From NCBI RefSeq assembly GCF_013407595.1, contig NZ_JABEKX010000002.1, positions 496,001 to 560,000 on the forward strand: a DNA stretch of 64,000 nucleotides. Direction: 5' to 3'. Below are positions 43,370-54,728 of the stretch, piece by piece; position 1 is the stretch's first letter; every line of letters starts with the position of its first letter. The stretch comes from Lacticaseibacillus absianus (lineage in GTDB: Bacteria; Bacillota; Bacilli; Lactobacillales; Lactobacillaceae). Under the pieces are notes generated by a model. The model saw only the letters and a program-made list of their open reading frames with translations. It searched no databases and was not told the origin of the DNA. Made by a program: the position numbers and the translations under genes.

Positions 43370-44749
43370 ATGAAAGCAATCACAACTTATCAGAACAAGA
43401 AAGTCTTGGTCTTGGGTCTGGCCAAAAGTGGAGTGAACGCTGCCCGGCTCCTGCACCGACTGGGCGCGCTCGTCACGGTCAACGACAAGCAGGACTTCGA
43501 GGACAACAAGGATGCCCAGGCGCTGCTCGCCGATGGCATCAAGGTGATCACCGGTAGCCATCCCGTCGAGCTGTTGGACGAAGACTTCGAGTTGATGGTC
43601 AAGAACCCCGGCATCCCGTACAGTAACCCGATGGTGCAGCGCGCCTTGGCGCTGCATATCCCAGTCATCACGGAGCCGGAGCTGGCCTACCAGGTCTCCG
43701 ACGCCAAGTGGATCGGCGTCACCGGGAGCAACGGGAAGACGACGACCACCACGCTGATCGGCCTGATGCTCAACGAAGGGGCGACGACCGGACACGCCTA
43801 CGACGCCGGTAACATCGGGATCCCGGTCTCGGGTGTCGCGCAAAAAGCGACGGCGGCGGATACGATCGTGGCGGAGCTCTCCAGCTTCCAGCTGGCCGGG
43901 GCGGTGACGTTGCATCCGCATATCGCGGTGTTGACGAACATCTACGCGGCTCACTTGGATTACCACGGGGACCGCGCACACTATGTCGCCGCCAAGATGC
44001 GGATCACCCAGAATCAGACCGCCGCGGATTACTTCGTCATGAACTGGGACCTGCCGGAGATGCATGATTTGGCCAAACAGAGTCAGGCGACGATCGTGCC
44101 GTTCTCCCGGCACAACGCGCCCGGGGCGCGGGCGACCTTCGATGGCACCGATCTGTGTTTTGACGGTCAGCCGATCATGGCTGCCGCTGCGCTGCAGATC
44201 CCGGGTGAGCACAACATCGAAAACGCGCTGGCGGCGATCGCGGCGGCCAAGCTGGCCGGGGTGACCGATGACGCGATCCGCGCGGTCCTGAGCCGCTTCA
44301 CCGGCGTCCGCCACCGGATCCAGTACGTCGAGACCGTTGCGGACCGCAAAGTCTACAATGACTCCAAGGCGACCAACGTTGAGGCCGCCAGCGTGGCGAT
44401 CGAGGCCTTCGATCAACCGATCGTGTTGCTGGCCGGGGGGTTGGATCGGCACTTGCCGATGGATGAGTTGCTCCCGCTGATCAAACAGCACGTGCGCGCC
44501 ATGATCACGTTCGGCGAAACGGCGCCGCTGCTGGAAGCGGTCGCGGCCACCGCCGGGGTGCCGGCGACGCGCACACAGGACGTGCAGACCGCGGTGCCGC
44601 TGGCCTTTGACGCCAGCCAACCGGGGGATGTGATCTTACTGTCGCCAGCGGCGGCGAGCTGGGATCAGTACCCGAACTTCGAGACCCGGGGGGACTTGTT
44701 CATCACCGCGGTCGACCAATACGCAAAGGAGCATCCCGCATGCGACTGA
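43370..44749 (+). CDS. murD: UDP-MurNAc-L-alanine:D-glutamate ligase MurD
   Basis: 459 residues. N-terminal Rossmann motif VLVLGLAKSGVNAARLL, ATP P-loop GVTGSNGKTTTTTLIG, then GVRHRIQYVETVADRKVYND, and LSPAAASWDQYPNFETRGD at the end. Adds D-Glu to the wall precursor in the cytoplasm. It overlaps murG by 10 bases. Confidence 0.97.
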   Translation: MKAITTYQNKKVLVLGLAKSGVNAARLLHRLGALVTVNDKQDFEDNKDAQALLADGIKVITGSHPVELLDEDFELMVKNPGIPYSNPMVQRALALHIPVITEPELAYQVSDAKWIGVTGSNGKTTTTTLIGLMLNEGATTGHAYDAGNIGIPVSGVAQKATAADTIVAELSSFQLAGAVTLHPHIAVLTNIYAAHLDYHGDRAHYVAAKMRITQNQTAADYFVMNWDLPEMHDLAKQSQATIVPFSRHNAPGARATFDGTDLCFDGQPIMAAAALQIPGEHNIENALAAIAAAKLAGVTDDAIRAVLSRFTGVRHRIQYVETVADRKVYNDSKATNVEAASVAIEAFDQPIVLLAGGLDRHLPMDELLPLIKQHVRAMITFGETAPLLEAVAATAGVPATRTQDVQTAVPLAFDASQPGDVILLSPAAASWDQYPNFETRGDLFITAVDQYAKEHPACD

Positions 44750-45822
44750 TGATATCCGGTGGCGGCACAGGCGGCCACATCTACCCGGCCCTGGCTTTGA
44801 TCCAGCGCCTGCAAGAACGCGGCGACCTCGACGCGGTGCTGTACGTGGGGACCGAGCGCGGACTGGAGTCTCGCATCGTGCCCAGCGCAGACATCCCGTT
44901 CGAGACGCTGGCGCTTCAGGGCTTCAAACGCAAGCTGACGGCGGACAACTTTCGGACGGTCGCCTTGTTCCTGGAGTCCCAGAAGAAGGCGAAGCGGCTG
45001 ATCGCCGACTTCCGCCCCGACGTGGTCGTCGGCACCGGCGGGTATGTCTCCGCCGGGTTACTCTACGCGGCGACGCGCAAGCATGTGCCGACGGTGATCC
45101 ACGAGCAGAACTCGGTGGCCGGGGTGACGAACAAGTTCCTCGCCCACTTCGTCGATAAGGTCGCGATCACCTTCCCGGAAGTGGCGGCGAGTTTTCCCGC
45201 CAAGAAGGTCGTGATCACCGGGAACCCCCGCGCGCAGCAGGTGGCGGGGCTCAAGCCTAACGACCGGCTCGCTGATTTTGGGCTCGACCCCCACAAGCGT
45301 ACGCTGCTGATCTTCGGTGGCTCGCGCGGGGCCCCGAAGATCAACCAAGCGGCGCTCGACGCCCTGCCGGCGTTTGGCCAAGCCGATTTTCAGACGCTGT
45401 TCGTCACTGGCAATGCGAACTACGGCAAAGTCAAGCCGAGCCTGCACCAGCTGCCGGCAAACGTCAAAGTCGTGCCGTACGTCGACGACATGCCGAGCAT
45501 TCTGCCGGACATCAGCCTGGTGGTCGGCCGTAGTGGGGCGACCAGCCTGGCTGAGCTGACGGCGCTTGGGTTGCCAAGCGTGTTGATCCCGAGCCCGAAC
45601 GTCACGCACAACCACCAGTTCGTCAACGCCAAGGCGCTGGCGGACGCCGGGGCTGCGCTGATGATCACCGAGCCGGAGATCGACACGCACTTCGCGCAGA
45701 CCATCATCGACTTGATGGATGATGATGCGCGCCTGGTCCGCATGACGCGGGCCGCTTTGGGGCTAGGGACCCCCGATGCAAGCGATCAGCTGATCGCCGT
45801 CCTTCAATCCGTGATCAAGTGA
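44740..45822 (+). CDS. murG: lipid II synthase MurG (GlcNAc transferase)
   Basis: 360 residues of the GT-B fold. ISGGGTGGHIYPALALIQRL is the lipid/membrane-side glycine loop; VVGTGGYVSAGLLYAA and HEQNSVAGVTNKFLA follow; the UDP-GlcNAc site includes GRSGATSLAELTALGLPSVL. Adds GlcNAc to lipid I on the inner membrane face. No ftsW lies in this cluster, so it must be elsewhere. Confidence 0.97.
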   Translation: MRLMISGGGTGGHIYPALALIQRLQERGDLDAVLYVGTERGLESRIVPSADIPFETLALQGFKRKLTADNFRTVALFLESQKKAKRLIADFRPDVVVGTGGYVSAGLLYAATRKHVPTVIHEQNSVAGVTNKFLAHFVDKVAITFPEVAASFPAKKVVITGNPRAQQVAGLKPNDRLADFGLDPHKRTLLIFGGSRGAPKINQAALDALPAFGQADFQTLFVTGNANYGKVKPSLHQLPANVKVVPYVDDMPSILPDISLVVGRSGATSLAELTALGLPSVLIPSPNVTHNHQFVNAKALADAGAALMITEPEIDTHFAQTIIDLMDDDARLVRMTRAALGLGTPDASDQLIAVLQSVIK

Positions 45823-45833
45823 GGTGACTCCCC

Positions 45834-46652
45834 GTGGCCTGGACCCGCAAGCGCAACCCAACAACCAAAGACCCCTTGACGCCTTGGGAAGCGTATCAGG
45901 CGCGTCAGGCCCGGACACGGCGCCCACGCCCCCGGCTCAGTCTGCCGCAGGTCACCGAGCTGCGGCGGCACCACCGCACGCGCAATCTGATACTGGTGCT
46001 CGCCCCGCTGACCGTGCTGCTGCTGTTTTTTGGCTACATGGCCAGTCCGCTGGCGAAGGTACAAGAGGTCAGCGTCACCGGCACCAAGAACCTGCCGATC
46101 CAGACGGTGATCGACGCCAGCCAGCTCGGGGCGACCGACACGATCCCTGGGGTCTTGATGGCCCGCCAGCAGCGCTTAGCCCAGATCAAGGCAACAGTGC
46201 CGGAGGTTCGCACGATCAGCTTGTGGGTGACGCGCCTGAATCACGTCACCCTGGCGGTCAAGGAGTACATCCCGATGGGGTACGTCTTGACCAAGGGGCG
46301 CTACCACATGATCCTCGAGAACGGCACGATCATGGCGACAAGCTCGACGACACCGGTCGATAACTACCCGGTGCTGACCGACTTCGGGGCGCGCGACGCG
46401 GCGACAATGGCGCGGGCCATCCGGCAGTTCCCGTCGGCGGTCCGGCGAACGATCAGCGAGGTCCGCGCGACACGCGGTGGGAGCAACCCGTACCAGATCA
46501 CCATGACGATGACCGACGGCAACACCGTGGTCGCTGACAGCCGGACCGTGGCGAAGAAGATCAGCTACTACCCGGCGATCGTGGCCCAGGTGAAGAAGCG
46601 GGGAACGATCGACCTGGAAGTGGGCGCGTATTTCACGCCTTACACGAAGTGA
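45834..46652 (+). CDS. divIB: cell division protein DivIB (FtsQ)
   Basis: 272 residues from GTG (GAGGTGA upstream). Basic cytoplasmic tail, one membrane helix (ILVLAPLTVLLLFFGYMASP), then a POTRA domain (VQEVSVTGTKNLPIQTVIDA) and a beta domain. Part of the FtsL-DivIB-DivIC complex that licenses septal synthesis. Confidence 0.92.
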   Translation: MAWTRKRNPTTKDPLTPWEAYQARQARTRRPRPRLSLPQVTELRRHHRTRNLILVLAPLTVLLLFFGYMASPLAKVQEVSVTGTKNLPIQTVIDASQLGATDTIPGVLMARQQRLAQIKATVPEVRTISLWVTRLNHVTLAVKEYIPMGYVLTKGRYHMILENGTIMATSSTTPVDNYPVLTDFGARDAATMARAIRQFPSAVRRTISEVRATRGGSNPYQITMTMTDGNTVVADSRTVAKKISYYPAIVAQVKKRGTIDLEVGAYFTPYTK

Positions 46653-46717
46653 CGCGCAAAATCCACAAAATTTGATTAGGTTTAGCGAATAGACGGGGTA
46701 CAGACACAGGGCCCCTG

Positions 46718-46726
46718 TGGTAGAAT
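46718..46726 (+). promoter_or_regulatory. possible ftsAZ promoter
   Basis: TGGTAGAAT, an extended -10-like element in the 135-base gap before ftsA. The -35 region is unclear. Confidence 0.45.
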
Positions 46727-46787
46727 TAAACCAGTATTACGTTTTCATTCGATAAATAATGTAAAAAGACAAGGAGGTTCCGTCGTC

Positions 46788-48107
46788 ATGGAAAATCGAG
46801 GGCTATACGTAGGACTTGATATCGGGACCACCTCAATAAAAGTGATTGTTGCCGAGTCTGTACAAGGCCAACTGAACATTATTGGTGTGGGCAGTCAACG
46901 GTCCGAGGGGTTATCCCGCGGCGTGATCGTTGATATTGACAAAGTGGCCGGTGCGATCCAGCGCGCCGTGGCCCAAGCGGAAGAAAAAGCCGCGATCAAA
47001 ATTGAGGCGGTCGTCGCTGGCGTCCCGGCGAACATGTTGCAGATCGAATCGGTCAGCGGCATGATCGCAGTCGGCGACCAGAGCAAGGAGATCACCGATA
47101 CGGATGTCCAATCTGTGGCGGCGGCGGCCTTGGTGCGGAACCTGCCACCGGAGCGCGAGAGCCTGACGCTGGTGCCGACGGAATTCATCGTCGATGGCTT
47201 CGACGGGATCAAGGATCCGCGCAACATGGTCGGGGTGCGCCTCGAGATGCGCGGGATCCTCTTCACCGTTCCGAAAACGGTGTTACATAACACCAAGAAG
47301 GCGATCGAAAAAGCCGGGTTGAAGATCCGCTGCATGGTCGTCGACCCACTGGCCGCCGCCCAGGTCGCGTTGAGCGACGGTGAGCAGGACTTCGGCACCG
47401 TCTTGATCGATATCGGCGGGGGGCAAGCCACCGCCAGCGTGATCCACGACCACAAGCTGAAGTTCACCGCCGTCGATCCGGAAGGCGGGGAGTACGTGAC
47501 CAAAGACATCTCGGTCGTGCTCAACACGGACCTCAAGGACGCGGAGAAGCTCAAGCGCGACTACGGGACTGCCGACTCTCTGGCCGCCACGGATAACGCC
47601 TTTCCGGTCACCGTGGTCGGCAAGACCGAACCCGAGATGGTCACCGAGAAATACTTGGCGGAGATCATCGAGGCGCGCTTGACCCAGACGTTCAACCGGC
47701 TCAAGGTGGCCTTGCAACAGGCGCACGCCCTGGAGCTGCCCGGTGGGATCGTGATCACCGGGGGCACGACCGCTCTGCCTGGGACGGTGACGCTGGCGCA
47801 GGACATTTTTAACGCCGAACAAGCGCAGCCGATCCCAGTCAAGCGGTTCGTCCCAGACGAGATGGGGCTGCGGCACCCGGCGTTCACCCAGGCCCTCGGG
47901 CTGATCACCTACGCCGCCCAGATGACAGACATCGACGCCCTTGTGGCCAGCGTGCTGCCGACCCCTGTCGTGCACCAGCCGAAGCAGGCGGCGCCGACCC
48001 CGACTAAAGTCCCAAGCGCCCCGCGCGCAGGCGCAGAAGCCGAAGACGCCCCGACGGAGAAAAAGCCGGGCCTGCTTCACCGCTTCTTCGATACTTTCTT
48101 CGAATAA
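46788..48107 (+). CDS. ftsA: cell division protein FtsA
   Basis: 439 residues. Actin-fold phosphate loops [16 protein letters not shown] and [16 protein letters not shown]; adenosine loop [14 protein letters not shown]. The C-terminus [14 protein letters not shown] is the amphipathic membrane-targeting helix. Anchors FtsZ filaments to the membrane. AAGGAGG precedes the ATG. The gene likely has its own promoter as well as read-through from the wall genes. Confidence 0.97.
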   Translation: MENRGLYVGLDIGTTSIKVIVAESVQGQLNIIGVGSQRSEGLSRGVIVDIDKVAGAIQRAVAQAEEKAAIKIEAVVAGVPANMLQIESVSGMIAVGDQSKEITDTDVQSVAAAALVRNLPPERESLTLVPTEFIVDGFDGIKDPRNMVGVRLEMRGILFTVPKTVLHNTKKAIEKAGLKIRCMVVDPLAAAQVALSDGEQDFGTVLIDIGGGQATASVIHDHKLKFTAVDPEGGEYVTKDISVVLNTDLKDAEKLKRDYGTADSLAATDNAFPVTVVGKTEPEMVTEKYLAEIIEARLTQTFNRLKVALQQAHALELPGGIVITGGTTALPGTVTLAQDIFNAEQAQPIPVKRFVPDEMGLRHPAFTQALGLITYAAQMTDIDALVASVLPTPVVHQPKQAAPTPTKVPSAPRAGAEAEDAPTEKKPGLLHRFFDTFFE

Positions 48108-48124
48108 ACCTAGGAGGAACGACA

Positions 48125-49342
48125 ATGGAATTCTCACTTGATGCACAAAATGATACTGGCGCGGTGATCAAAGTTATCGGGGTCGGCGGCGCCGGCGGCA
48201 ACGCCGTCAACCGGATGATCGCAGAGGACGTGAAGGGCGTGGAGTTCATCGCCGCCAACACGGACGTGCAGGCGCTCGCGAACTCGAACGCAGAGACCAA
48301 GATCCAGATCGGCCCCAAGCTGACGCGCGGCCTCGGCGCCGGCGCAACGGCGGATATCGGCCAAAAAGCGGCGGAGGAGTCCGAAGAAGCGATTCAGCAG
48401 GCGCTGACCGGCGCGGACATGATCTTTGTCACCTGCGGGATGGGAGGCGGCACCGGGACCGGGGCGGCCCCGGTCGTGGCGAAGATCGCCAAGGACCTCG
48501 GTGCCCTGACCGTCGGCGTCGTGACGCGCCCGTTCACCTTCGAAGGACCAAAGCGCGCGAAGAACGCCAGCGAGGGGATCGCTCAGCTCAAGGAGGTCGT
48601 GGACACACTGGTGATCATCGCCAACAACCGCCTGCTTGAGATCGTCGACAAGAAGACCCCGATGCTTGAGGCCTTCCATGCGGCGGATAACGTGCTGCGT
48701 CAAGGGGTCCAAGGGATCTCCGATCTGATCACGAGCCCTGGCTATGTCAACTTGGACTTCGCTGACGTGAAGACCGTGATGGCGAACCAGGGGTCGGCGT
48801 TGATGGGGATCGGCGCGGCGACCGGTGAGAACCGGACCATCGAGGCGACCAAGAAAGCGATCTCCAGCCCGCTACTGGAAGTGTCCATCGACGGGGCCAA
48901 GCAGGTGCTGCTGAACATCACCGGCGGGCCAGACCTGTCCTTGTTCGAAGCGCAAGACGCCAGCGAGATCGTTGCACAGGCGGCGACCAGCGACGTCAAC
49001 ATCATCTTCGGGACCTCGATCAACTCGGACCTGGGGGATGAAGTGGTCGTGACGGTGATCGCGACCGGGATCGACGAAGCGCAAGTCAAGCCTGCCCGTA
49101 GTGGCCGCGGCGAGACCAGCCGGCCGGCGACCCCGGCCAAGCCAGCCGCCAAGACCACCGACGATCCGTTCGGTGACGATTGGGACCTGCGGCGCGAGCC
49201 GAGCCAGCGGCCAGCGGCGTCTGACGCCAAGCTCGACAAGGCGGAGAAGAAGGAATTCGACATCTTCGAAAGCCAGCCGGATCAGGCGGATCCAGACAAG
49301 GGTGACGAGCAACCGCCATTCTTCCGCTTCCGTCGTCAGTAA
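48125..49342 (+). CDS. ftsZ: cell division protein FtsZ
   Basis: 405 residues. Tubulin signature [19 protein letters not shown]-terminal [17 protein letters not shown]7 loop [12 protein letters not shown] long disordered linker leads to a C-terminal tail ending [12 protein letters not shown], the site for FtsA, SepF and EzrA. The GTPase that forms the Z-ring. AGGAGG precedes the ATG. Confidence 0.98.
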   Translation: MEFSLDAQNDTGAVIKVIGVGGAGGNAVNRMIAEDVKGVEFIAANTDVQALANSNAETKIQIGPKLTRGLGAGATADIGQKAAEESEEAIQQALTGADMIFVTCGMGGGTGTGAAPVVAKIAKDLGALTVGVVTRPFTFEGPKRAKNASEGIAQLKEVVDTLVIIANNRLLEIVDKKTPMLEAFHAADNVLRQGVQGISDLITSPGYVNLDFADVKTVMANQGSALMGIGAATGENRTIEATKKAISSPLLEVSIDGAKQVLLNITGGPDLSLFEAQDASEIVAQAATSDVNIIFGTSINSDLGDEVVVTVIATGIDEAQVKPARSGRGETSRPATPAKPAAKTTDDPFGDDWDLRREPSQRPAASDAKLDKAEKKEFDIFESQPDQADPDKGDEQPPFFRFRRQ

Positions 49343-49374
49343 GCGAGCCGACAACCCCTTGAGGAGGTGTGCGA

Positions 49375-49842
49375 ATGGCATTTGACAAGCTTTCAAGCAA
49401 ATTCAATCAATTCTTTGCCATGGATCCAGAAGACGACGCGCCGTTCGAGTCGGCCCCGCAACCGACTCAAGCCGCGCCGGCCCAACCTGCTCAACCGCAG
49501 GCGAAGCAGACGCCATTCCGAGGAAATAAGGTGGTCTCGATGAGCGAACCGACGAACAAAACGGCGAAGATCGTGGTTTACGAACCACGGATCTATTCCG
49601 ACGCCAAAGAGATCGGCAACCACTTGCTGAACAACAAGGCGGTCGTGGTCAACTTTGACCGGATCGACCCGGATTCGGCGACCCGGATCGTGGATTTTCT
49701 CACGGGGACCGTATTTGCCATCAACGGCGAGATCAAGCGCATCGGTGAGATGATCTTCTTGGTCACACCGGCGAACTTCCAGATCGATGGGAGCCTGGCC
49801 GCCACACTGGGCGTCGACGCCGATGTCGACCTGACGAACTGA
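49375..49842 (+). CDS. sepF: cell division protein SepF
   Basis: 155 residues. N-terminal amphipathic helix (MAFDKLSSKFNQFFAM), an Ala/Pro/Gln-rich linker, then the SepF domain (KIVVYEPRIYSDAKEIGNHL and ATRIVDFLTGTVFAINGEIK). Binds FtsZ and the membrane. Start at 49375 with GAGGAGG well spaced. Confidence 0.95.
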   Translation: MAFDKLSSKFNQFFAMDPEDDAPFESAPQPTQAAPAQPAQPQAKQTPFRGNKVVSMSEPTNKTAKIVVYEPRIYSDAKEIGNHLLNNKAVVVNFDRIDPDSATRIVDFLTGTVFAINGEIKRIGEMIFLVTPANFQIDGSLAATLGVDADVDLTN

Positions 49843-49855
49843 GCGAGGTGGACGC

Positions 49856-50140
49856 ATGATCAACGTATTGAGCGTCACTTATGACGTGTTGAACTGGGCG
49901 TTGTACCTGTACATGGTGGCGATCGCGGTGTACATCCTGATGACCTGGTTTCCTGGGGCCTTGGACTCCAAGCTTGGCCAGTTGCTCGGGCGGATCGTCG
50001 AGCCGTTCTTGAATCTGTTTCGCTTCATTCCGCCGCTCTTTGGGCTGGATTTCTCGCCGATCCTCGCCTTTTTGGTCCTGAGCTTCGTGCAAGAAGGCCT
50101 GCAGCGGCTGTTCTGGGCACTGATCGGGGCGATGCTCTGA
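49856..50140 (+). CDS. YggT-family membrane protein
   Basis: 94 residues with two membrane helices (ALYLYMVAIAVYILMTWFPG and ILAFLVLSFVQEGLQRLF) and the family motif IVEPFLNLFRFIPPLFGLDF. Conserved in this division gene cluster; role unclear, possibly osmotic tolerance or chromosome/cell shape. The stop overlaps the next ATG. Confidence 0.92.
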   Translation: MINVLSVTYDVLNWALYLYMVAIAVYILMTWFPGALDSKLGQLLGRIVEPFLNLFRFIPPLFGLDFSPILAFLVLSFVQEGLQRLFWALIGAML

Positions 50141-50919
50141 TGGACGCAATCTATCAGCACTTTCGCAAGGAAGAAGGCCCGCTGATCGACGCCTTGGCGG
50201 AGCGCATCGGTCAGGCTGCGACGGAGTACCGCCCGGTCCTGACCGATTTTTTGGACCCGCGGCAGTGGTACATCGCTCAGACCCTGTGCGGCGCGCACGG
50301 CGAGGTGCGGGCCCATGCGTTTGGCGGCTGGCCGGACGCGGAGCGGGTGCGGGTCTTGTTCGCCCCGGATTATTTTGAGCCGCAGCCGGAAGACTTCGAG
50401 CTGGCCGCTTTAGAGATCAAGTACCCGACCAAGTTCGCCGACTTGACGCACAGTCAGGTCCTCGGGACACTCGCCAACAGTGGCATCGACCGTGCGCAGT
50501 TCGGGGATATCGTCACCGACGGCGTGCACTGGCAGACGTTCACGACGCGGACGATGAGTGAGTGGGTGCAGGCCAATGTGGATCACGTCGGCCGAATCGG
50601 CGTGCGCCTCGAGCCGATCGCGCTGGATGCGGTGGTGCGGCCGACCAACGATTGGGAACAAGCACAGCTCACCATGACGAGCGTGCGCTTGGACAGCCTG
50701 GTCGGCCACACCTTCAACGTCTCGCGGGCCCGGGCTAAGGCCCTGATCGAGGGGCAAAAAGTCCGGCTGAACTTCGCTGTCAGCACTGCGCCGGACCTGA
50801 TGGTCGGCGTGGCAGACATCGTCTCCGTGCGCGGTTTCGGGCGCGTGCGCGTGACCGCGTTGTTGGGCGAGACCAAGAAGGGCAAACAGCGCGTCGACAT
50901 CGACGTGATACACAAATAA
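50140..50919 (+). CDS. ylmH: YlmH-family S4-domain RNA-binding protein
   Basis: 259 residues. The N-terminal region is typical (FLDPRQWYIAQTLCG, RVRVLFAPDYFEPQPEDFEL), and the C-terminal S4 domain reads SLVGHTFNVSRARAKALIEG then KVRLNF. YlmH homologues bind stalled 50S-tRNA complexes in ribosome rescue. Starts within the TGA of the yggT gene. Confidence 0.92.
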   Translation: MDAIYQHFRKEEGPLIDALAERIGQAATEYRPVLTDFLDPRQWYIAQTLCGAHGEVRAHAFGGWPDAERVRVLFAPDYFEPQPEDFELAALEIKYPTKFADLTHSQVLGTLANSGIDRAQFGDIVTDGVHWQTFTTRTMSEWVQANVDHVGRIGVRLEPIALDAVVRPTNDWEQAQLTMTSVRLDSLVGHTFNVSRARAKALIEGQKVRLNFAVSTAPDLMVGVADIVSVRGFGRVRVTALLGETKKGKQRVDIDVIHK

Positions 50920-50956
50920 GGCGGCGCAGGCGCGCTGGTCTAAGGAGGAACTAGAC

Positions 50957-51676
50957 ATGGCATTGAGCCCATTGGACATTCACAACAAGGAATTTGACGC
51001 CCGGATGCGCGGGTACGACAAGGATCAGGTCAATGATTTTCTGGCCCAGATCATCAAGGACTACAGCGCGGCGATCAAGAAGAACGAGGAACTGGAGAAG
51101 TCGCTCAGCGAGACCGAGGAGAAGATCAAGTACTTCACGGACCTCAAGGACGCCCTGAACCAGTCGATCATCGTCGCCCAAGAAGCCGCCGACAAGGTCA
51201 AGAAGAACGCGGATCAAGAAGCGGACCTCATCACCCAGCAGGCCGAGAAGAACGCGCAGAACTTGCTGACGGATGCGACTGATAAGGCCAACCACATCCT
51301 TGGCGACGCGACGGAGAAGGCCAAGACGATCAACGTTCAGACCGAGGACTTGAAGCGTCAGACGCGGGTCTTCCGCCAGCGCCTGCAAGTCATGCTGGAG
51401 AGCCAACTGGAAGTCGTCAAGAGCCCTGAATGGAAGGAACTGCTGGCCAGCTCGCAAGAGGCGCCAGAGTACCTCGACCCGGCGCAAGTCGAATCCGAGC
51501 TTGACAAGACCCCGGACGTTCCAGTAAACTCGGGGGCAGATGATTCTAGCGATGGGGCGACGCGCTACACGGAGATCGTGTTCCCGACGGATGACGAGGT
51601 GGCCGATGCACCGGCTGCCGAAGCGGCACCGGCGGATCTCGACCAGCCGAGCGACGCGCCGACCGACGCTGAATAA
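50957..51676 (+). CDS. divIVA: cell division initiation protein DivIVA
   Basis: 239 residues. The conserved membrane-curvature-sensing N-terminus LSPLDIHNKEFDARMRGYDK is followed by long coiled coils (residues about 30-160) and an acidic Pro/Ala tail. Localises to poles and septa and recruits MinCD and other factors. AAGGAGG precedes the ATG. An embedded TTGACA-18-TAAACT pair (51501-51530) could be a promoter for the ileS T-box. Confidence 0.96.
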   Translation: MALSPLDIHNKEFDARMRGYDKDQVNDFLAQIIKDYSAAIKKNEELEKSLSETEEKIKYFTDLKDALNQSIIVAQEAADKVKKNADQEADLITQQAEKNAQNLLTDATDKANHILGDATEKAKTINVQTEDLKRQTRVFRQRLQVMLESQLEVVKSPEWKELLASSQEAPEYLDPAQVESELDKTPDVPVNSGADDSSDGATRYTEIVFPTDDEVADAPAAEAAPADLDQPSDAPTDAE

Positions 51677-51689
51677 AGACGCATGAACA

Positions 51690-51892
51690 CGCGTCCCCTC
51701 TTGGTAGTCTGAGCAAGCGACCCGAAGACGGTGAAAGTCGGGCAGACCCAAGGCGGGATATCAGTTCACAGTCGCCTGGCCGAGATGTAGGTCAGACCGG
51801 TCACCACCGTTATCGGGTCAGAGGGGTCGCTTGACGACCCGAACTTAGGTGGTACCACGAGACGCTCGTCCTAATCGGATGGGGGTCTTTTT
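51690..51892 (+). promoter_or_regulatory. T-box riboswitch controlling ileS
   Basis: T-box AGGTGGTACCACGAG near 51847-51861, followed by a terminator with CGTCC/GGATG-type pairing and a short T-run ending at 51892. The stem I arm contains GGGATATCAG, with the Ile codon ATC at 51760-51762 as likely specifier. Uncharged tRNA-Ile should switch on ileS. Confidence 0.9.
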
Positions 51893-51940
51893 GGTTGTTG
51901 CCAGACTGTGCTGTTGCGTGATGCGATCAAGGAGGAAACC

Positions 51941-54727
51941 ATGAAAGTCAAAGACACACTGAACCTCGGCAAGACCGACTTCAAGATGCGCGCCGGCTTG
52001 CCGACCAAGGAGCCGGTCATGCAGGCGGCGTGGGAAGAGAACCACGTCTACGCCTTGCGCCAAAAGCTCAACGAAGGCAAACCGACCTTCGTGCTGCACG
52101 ACGGGCCGCCGTTTGCCAACGGGAACATCCACATGGGCCACGCGCTCAACAAGGTGTCCAAGGACATCATCGTGCGCTACAAGTCGATGAACGGCTTTCG
52201 TGCGCCGTACGTCCCCGGTTGGGATACCCACGGGCTGCCGATCGAGCAGCAGCTGGCGAAGAAAGGCGTCAAGCGCAAGGAGATGTCGATGGCTGACTAC
52301 CGCGAGCTGTGCCGGCAGTTTGCGATGCAAGAGATCGACAAGCAGCGCATCGACTTCAAGCGCCTTGGGGTGATGGGCGACTGGGATCACCCGTACATCA
52401 CCTTGCAGCCAGAATTCGAGGCCCAAGAGATCCGCGTCTTTGGGCAGATGGCCGAAAAAGGGTACATCTACCACGGCTTGAAGCCGGTCTACTGGTCCTG
52501 GTCGTCTGAATCGACCCTGGCCGAAGCCGAGATCGAGTACCACGACGTCAAGTCGCCATCGATCTACGTCGCGTTCGACGTCGTGGATGGCAAAGGCCTG
52601 ATCGACACGGACACGCGCTTCATCATCTGGACCACGACACCGTGGACGATCCCGGCGAACCAAGGGATCGCGGTCAACCCGCGCTTCGAGTATGCGCAGG
52701 TGGACGCAGACGGCCAGAAGTACGTCGTCGCGAGCGAACTGCTGACCAAGATCCAGGCGACCCTTGGCTGGCAAGACGTTAAGGTGCTCAAGACCTTCAA
52801 GGGGACGGCCATGGAGAACATGACCGCCCAGCACCCGCTGTATGACCGGACGAGCCTTGTGATCCTCGGCGACCACGTGACGCTAGACGCGGGGACCGGG
52901 TTGGTCCACACGGCGCCTGGACACGGGGAAGATGACTACAAGGCGGGCATGAAATACGGGCTGCCGGTGATGTCTGTGGTCGATGAGAAGGGCTTCATGA
53001 ACGAAGACGCCCCAGGCTTCACCGGGACGTTCTATGACAAGGCTAACCCGATGGTGACAGAGGCCCTGACGGCCAAGGGCGCCTTGCTCAAGCTCGATTT
53101 CTTCACCCACAGTTACCCGCACGACTGGCGGACCAAGAAGCCGGTGATCTTCCGGGCCACAACGCAGTGGTTCGCCAGCGTCGACGCGTTTCGGGCGCAG
53201 ATCCTGGATGCGATCGATCACGTCGCCTTCACCCCGGAATGGGGCAAGACCCGTCTGTACAACATGATCCGCGACCGCGGCGACTGGGTGATCTCCCGCC
53301 AGCGCGCCTGGGGCGTACCACTGCCGATCTTCTACGCGGAAGACGGCACCCCGATCATCGAAAAAGCGACGATCGACCATGTCGCCGACTTGTTCGGTGA
53401 ATTCGGCTCCATCGTCTGGTCCCAGCGTGAGGCCAAGGACCTGTTGCCTGCCGGTTACACCAACGAACACTCCCCGCACGGTGAGTTCACCAAGGAGACT
53501 GACATCATGGATGTCTGGTTCGATTCGGGGTCGAGTTGGGCCGGAGTGTGTGAGGCACGGCCAGAGCTGACTTACCCGGCGGATCTGTACCTCGAAGGGT
53601 CCGACCAGTACCGCGGGTGGTTCAACTCTAGCTTGATCACCAGCGTCGCTGCGCACGGTCACGCGCCGTATAAGCAGATCCTCTCCCAGGGTTTCACCTT
53701 GGACGGGGAAGGGCGCAAGATGTCCAAGTCGCTGGGCAACACGATCGTGCCGGAGACGGTCGAAAAGCAGTACGGGGCGGAGATCATCCGGCTGTGGGTC
53801 TCCACGGTCGACTCGAGTTCTGACGTGCGCGTCTCGATGGATAACTTCGCGCAGATCTCCGAAGCCTACCGTAAGATCCGCAACACGTTGCGGTTCATGA
53901 TCGCGAACACCAGCGACTTCGATCCGGCGACGGATGCGGTCGCCTATGCCGATCTCGGCAGCGTCGACCAGTATCTGACCGTCCGCTTGAACCAGGTGAT
54001 CGCCACGGTCAAGGCGGCCTACGACAAGTATGACTTTGCGACGGTCGAAAAAACGATTTCCGGCTTTTTGGTCAACGAGCTCTCGGCGTTCTACCTCGAT
54101 TTTGCCAAGGACGTGGTCTATATCGAAGGCGCGACCAGCCTGCCTCGCCGCCGGATGCAGACCGTGATGTTCGACGCGCTGCTCACGCTGACGCAGCTGT
54201 TGACACCGATCCTGCCGCACACCGCCGAGGAGGTCTGGCCGTACCTGCACCAAAGCGTCGACTACGCGGCGCTGAGTGATCTGCCGGACGCGCAGCACTT
54301 CCCAGATCAAGCTGCACTGCTTGACCAGTGGGCCGCCTTCATGCACCTGCGCGCAGAGGTGCAAAAGGCGCTGGAGCTGGCGCGTGACGCCAAGGTGATC
54401 GGTAAGTCGCTGGAAGCGCATGTCACCGTGTACCCGACCCAAGCGGTCGCGGACCTGCTGGCGGGGCTTGATGCCAATGTCGCACAGCTGATGATCACCA
54501 GTGCCTTCACCGTTGCGGCGGTGGATGCGCCGAAGCCAGCGGACGCGGTCGCCTTCGAGGACGTCGCGGTGCACGTTGACCACGCGACCGGCGCGGTCTG
54601 CGACCGGTGCCGGATGACGACGCCGACCGTTGGGGCTGACGCTCACTTCCCGACGCTGTGTGCCCGGTGTGCGGCGATCGTCACCGCGAATTTCCCAGAA
54701 GCCGTCGCTGACGGCTTCGAGGCTTAA
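51941..54727 (+). CDS. ileS: isoleucyl-tRNA synthetase
   Basis: 928 residues. Class I motifs HMGH (about residue 64) and KMSKS (593), editing domain region [19 protein letters not shown], and a C-terminal zinc site CDRC...CARC, the bacterial type. AAGGAGG precedes the ATG at 51941; an earlier in-frame start at 51908 is not favoured. Regulated by the T-box. Confidence 0.98.
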   Translation: MKVKDTLNLGKTDFKMRAGLPTKEPVMQAAWEENHVYALRQKLNEGKPTFVLHDGPPFANGNIHMGHALNKVSKDIIVRYKSMNGFRAPYVPGWDTHGLPIEQQLAKKGVKRKEMSMADYRELCRQFAMQEIDKQRIDFKRLGVMGDWDHPYITLQPEFEAQEIRVFGQMAEKGYIYHGLKPVYWSWSSESTLAEAEIEYHDVKSPSIYVAFDVVDGKGLIDTDTRFIIWTTTPWTIPANQGIAVNPRFEYAQVDADGQKYVVASELLTKIQATLGWQDVKVLKTFKGTAMENMTAQHPLYDRTSLVILGDHVTLDAGTGLVHTAPGHGEDDYKAGMKYGLPVMSVVDEKGFMNEDAPGFTGTFYDKANPMVTEALTAKGALLKLDFFTHSYPHDWRTKKPVIFRATTQWFASVDAFRAQILDAIDHVAFTPEWGKTRLYNMIRDRGDWVISRQRAWGVPLPIFYAEDGTPIIEKATIDHVADLFGEFGSIVWSQREAKDLLPAGYTNEHSPHGEFTKETDIMDVWFDSGSSWAGVCEARPELTYPADLYLEGSDQYRGWFNSSLITSVAAHGHAPYKQILSQGFTLDGEGRKMSKSLGNTIVPETVEKQYGAEIIRLWVSTVDSSSDVRVSMDNFAQISEAYRKIRNTLRFMIANTSDFDPATDAVAYADLGSVDQYLTVRLNQVIATVKAAYDKYDFATVEKTISGFLVNELSAFYLDFAKDVVYIEGATSLPRRRMQTVMFDALLTLTQLLTPILPHTAEEVWPYLHQSVDYAALSDLPDAQHFPDQAALLDQWAAFMHLRAEVQKALELARDAKVIGKSLEAHVTVYPTQAVADLLAGLDANVAQLMITSAFTVAAVDAPKPADAVAFEDVAVHVDHATGAVCDRCRMTTPTVGADAHFPTLCARCAAIVTANFPEAVADGFEA

Positions 54728-54728
54728 G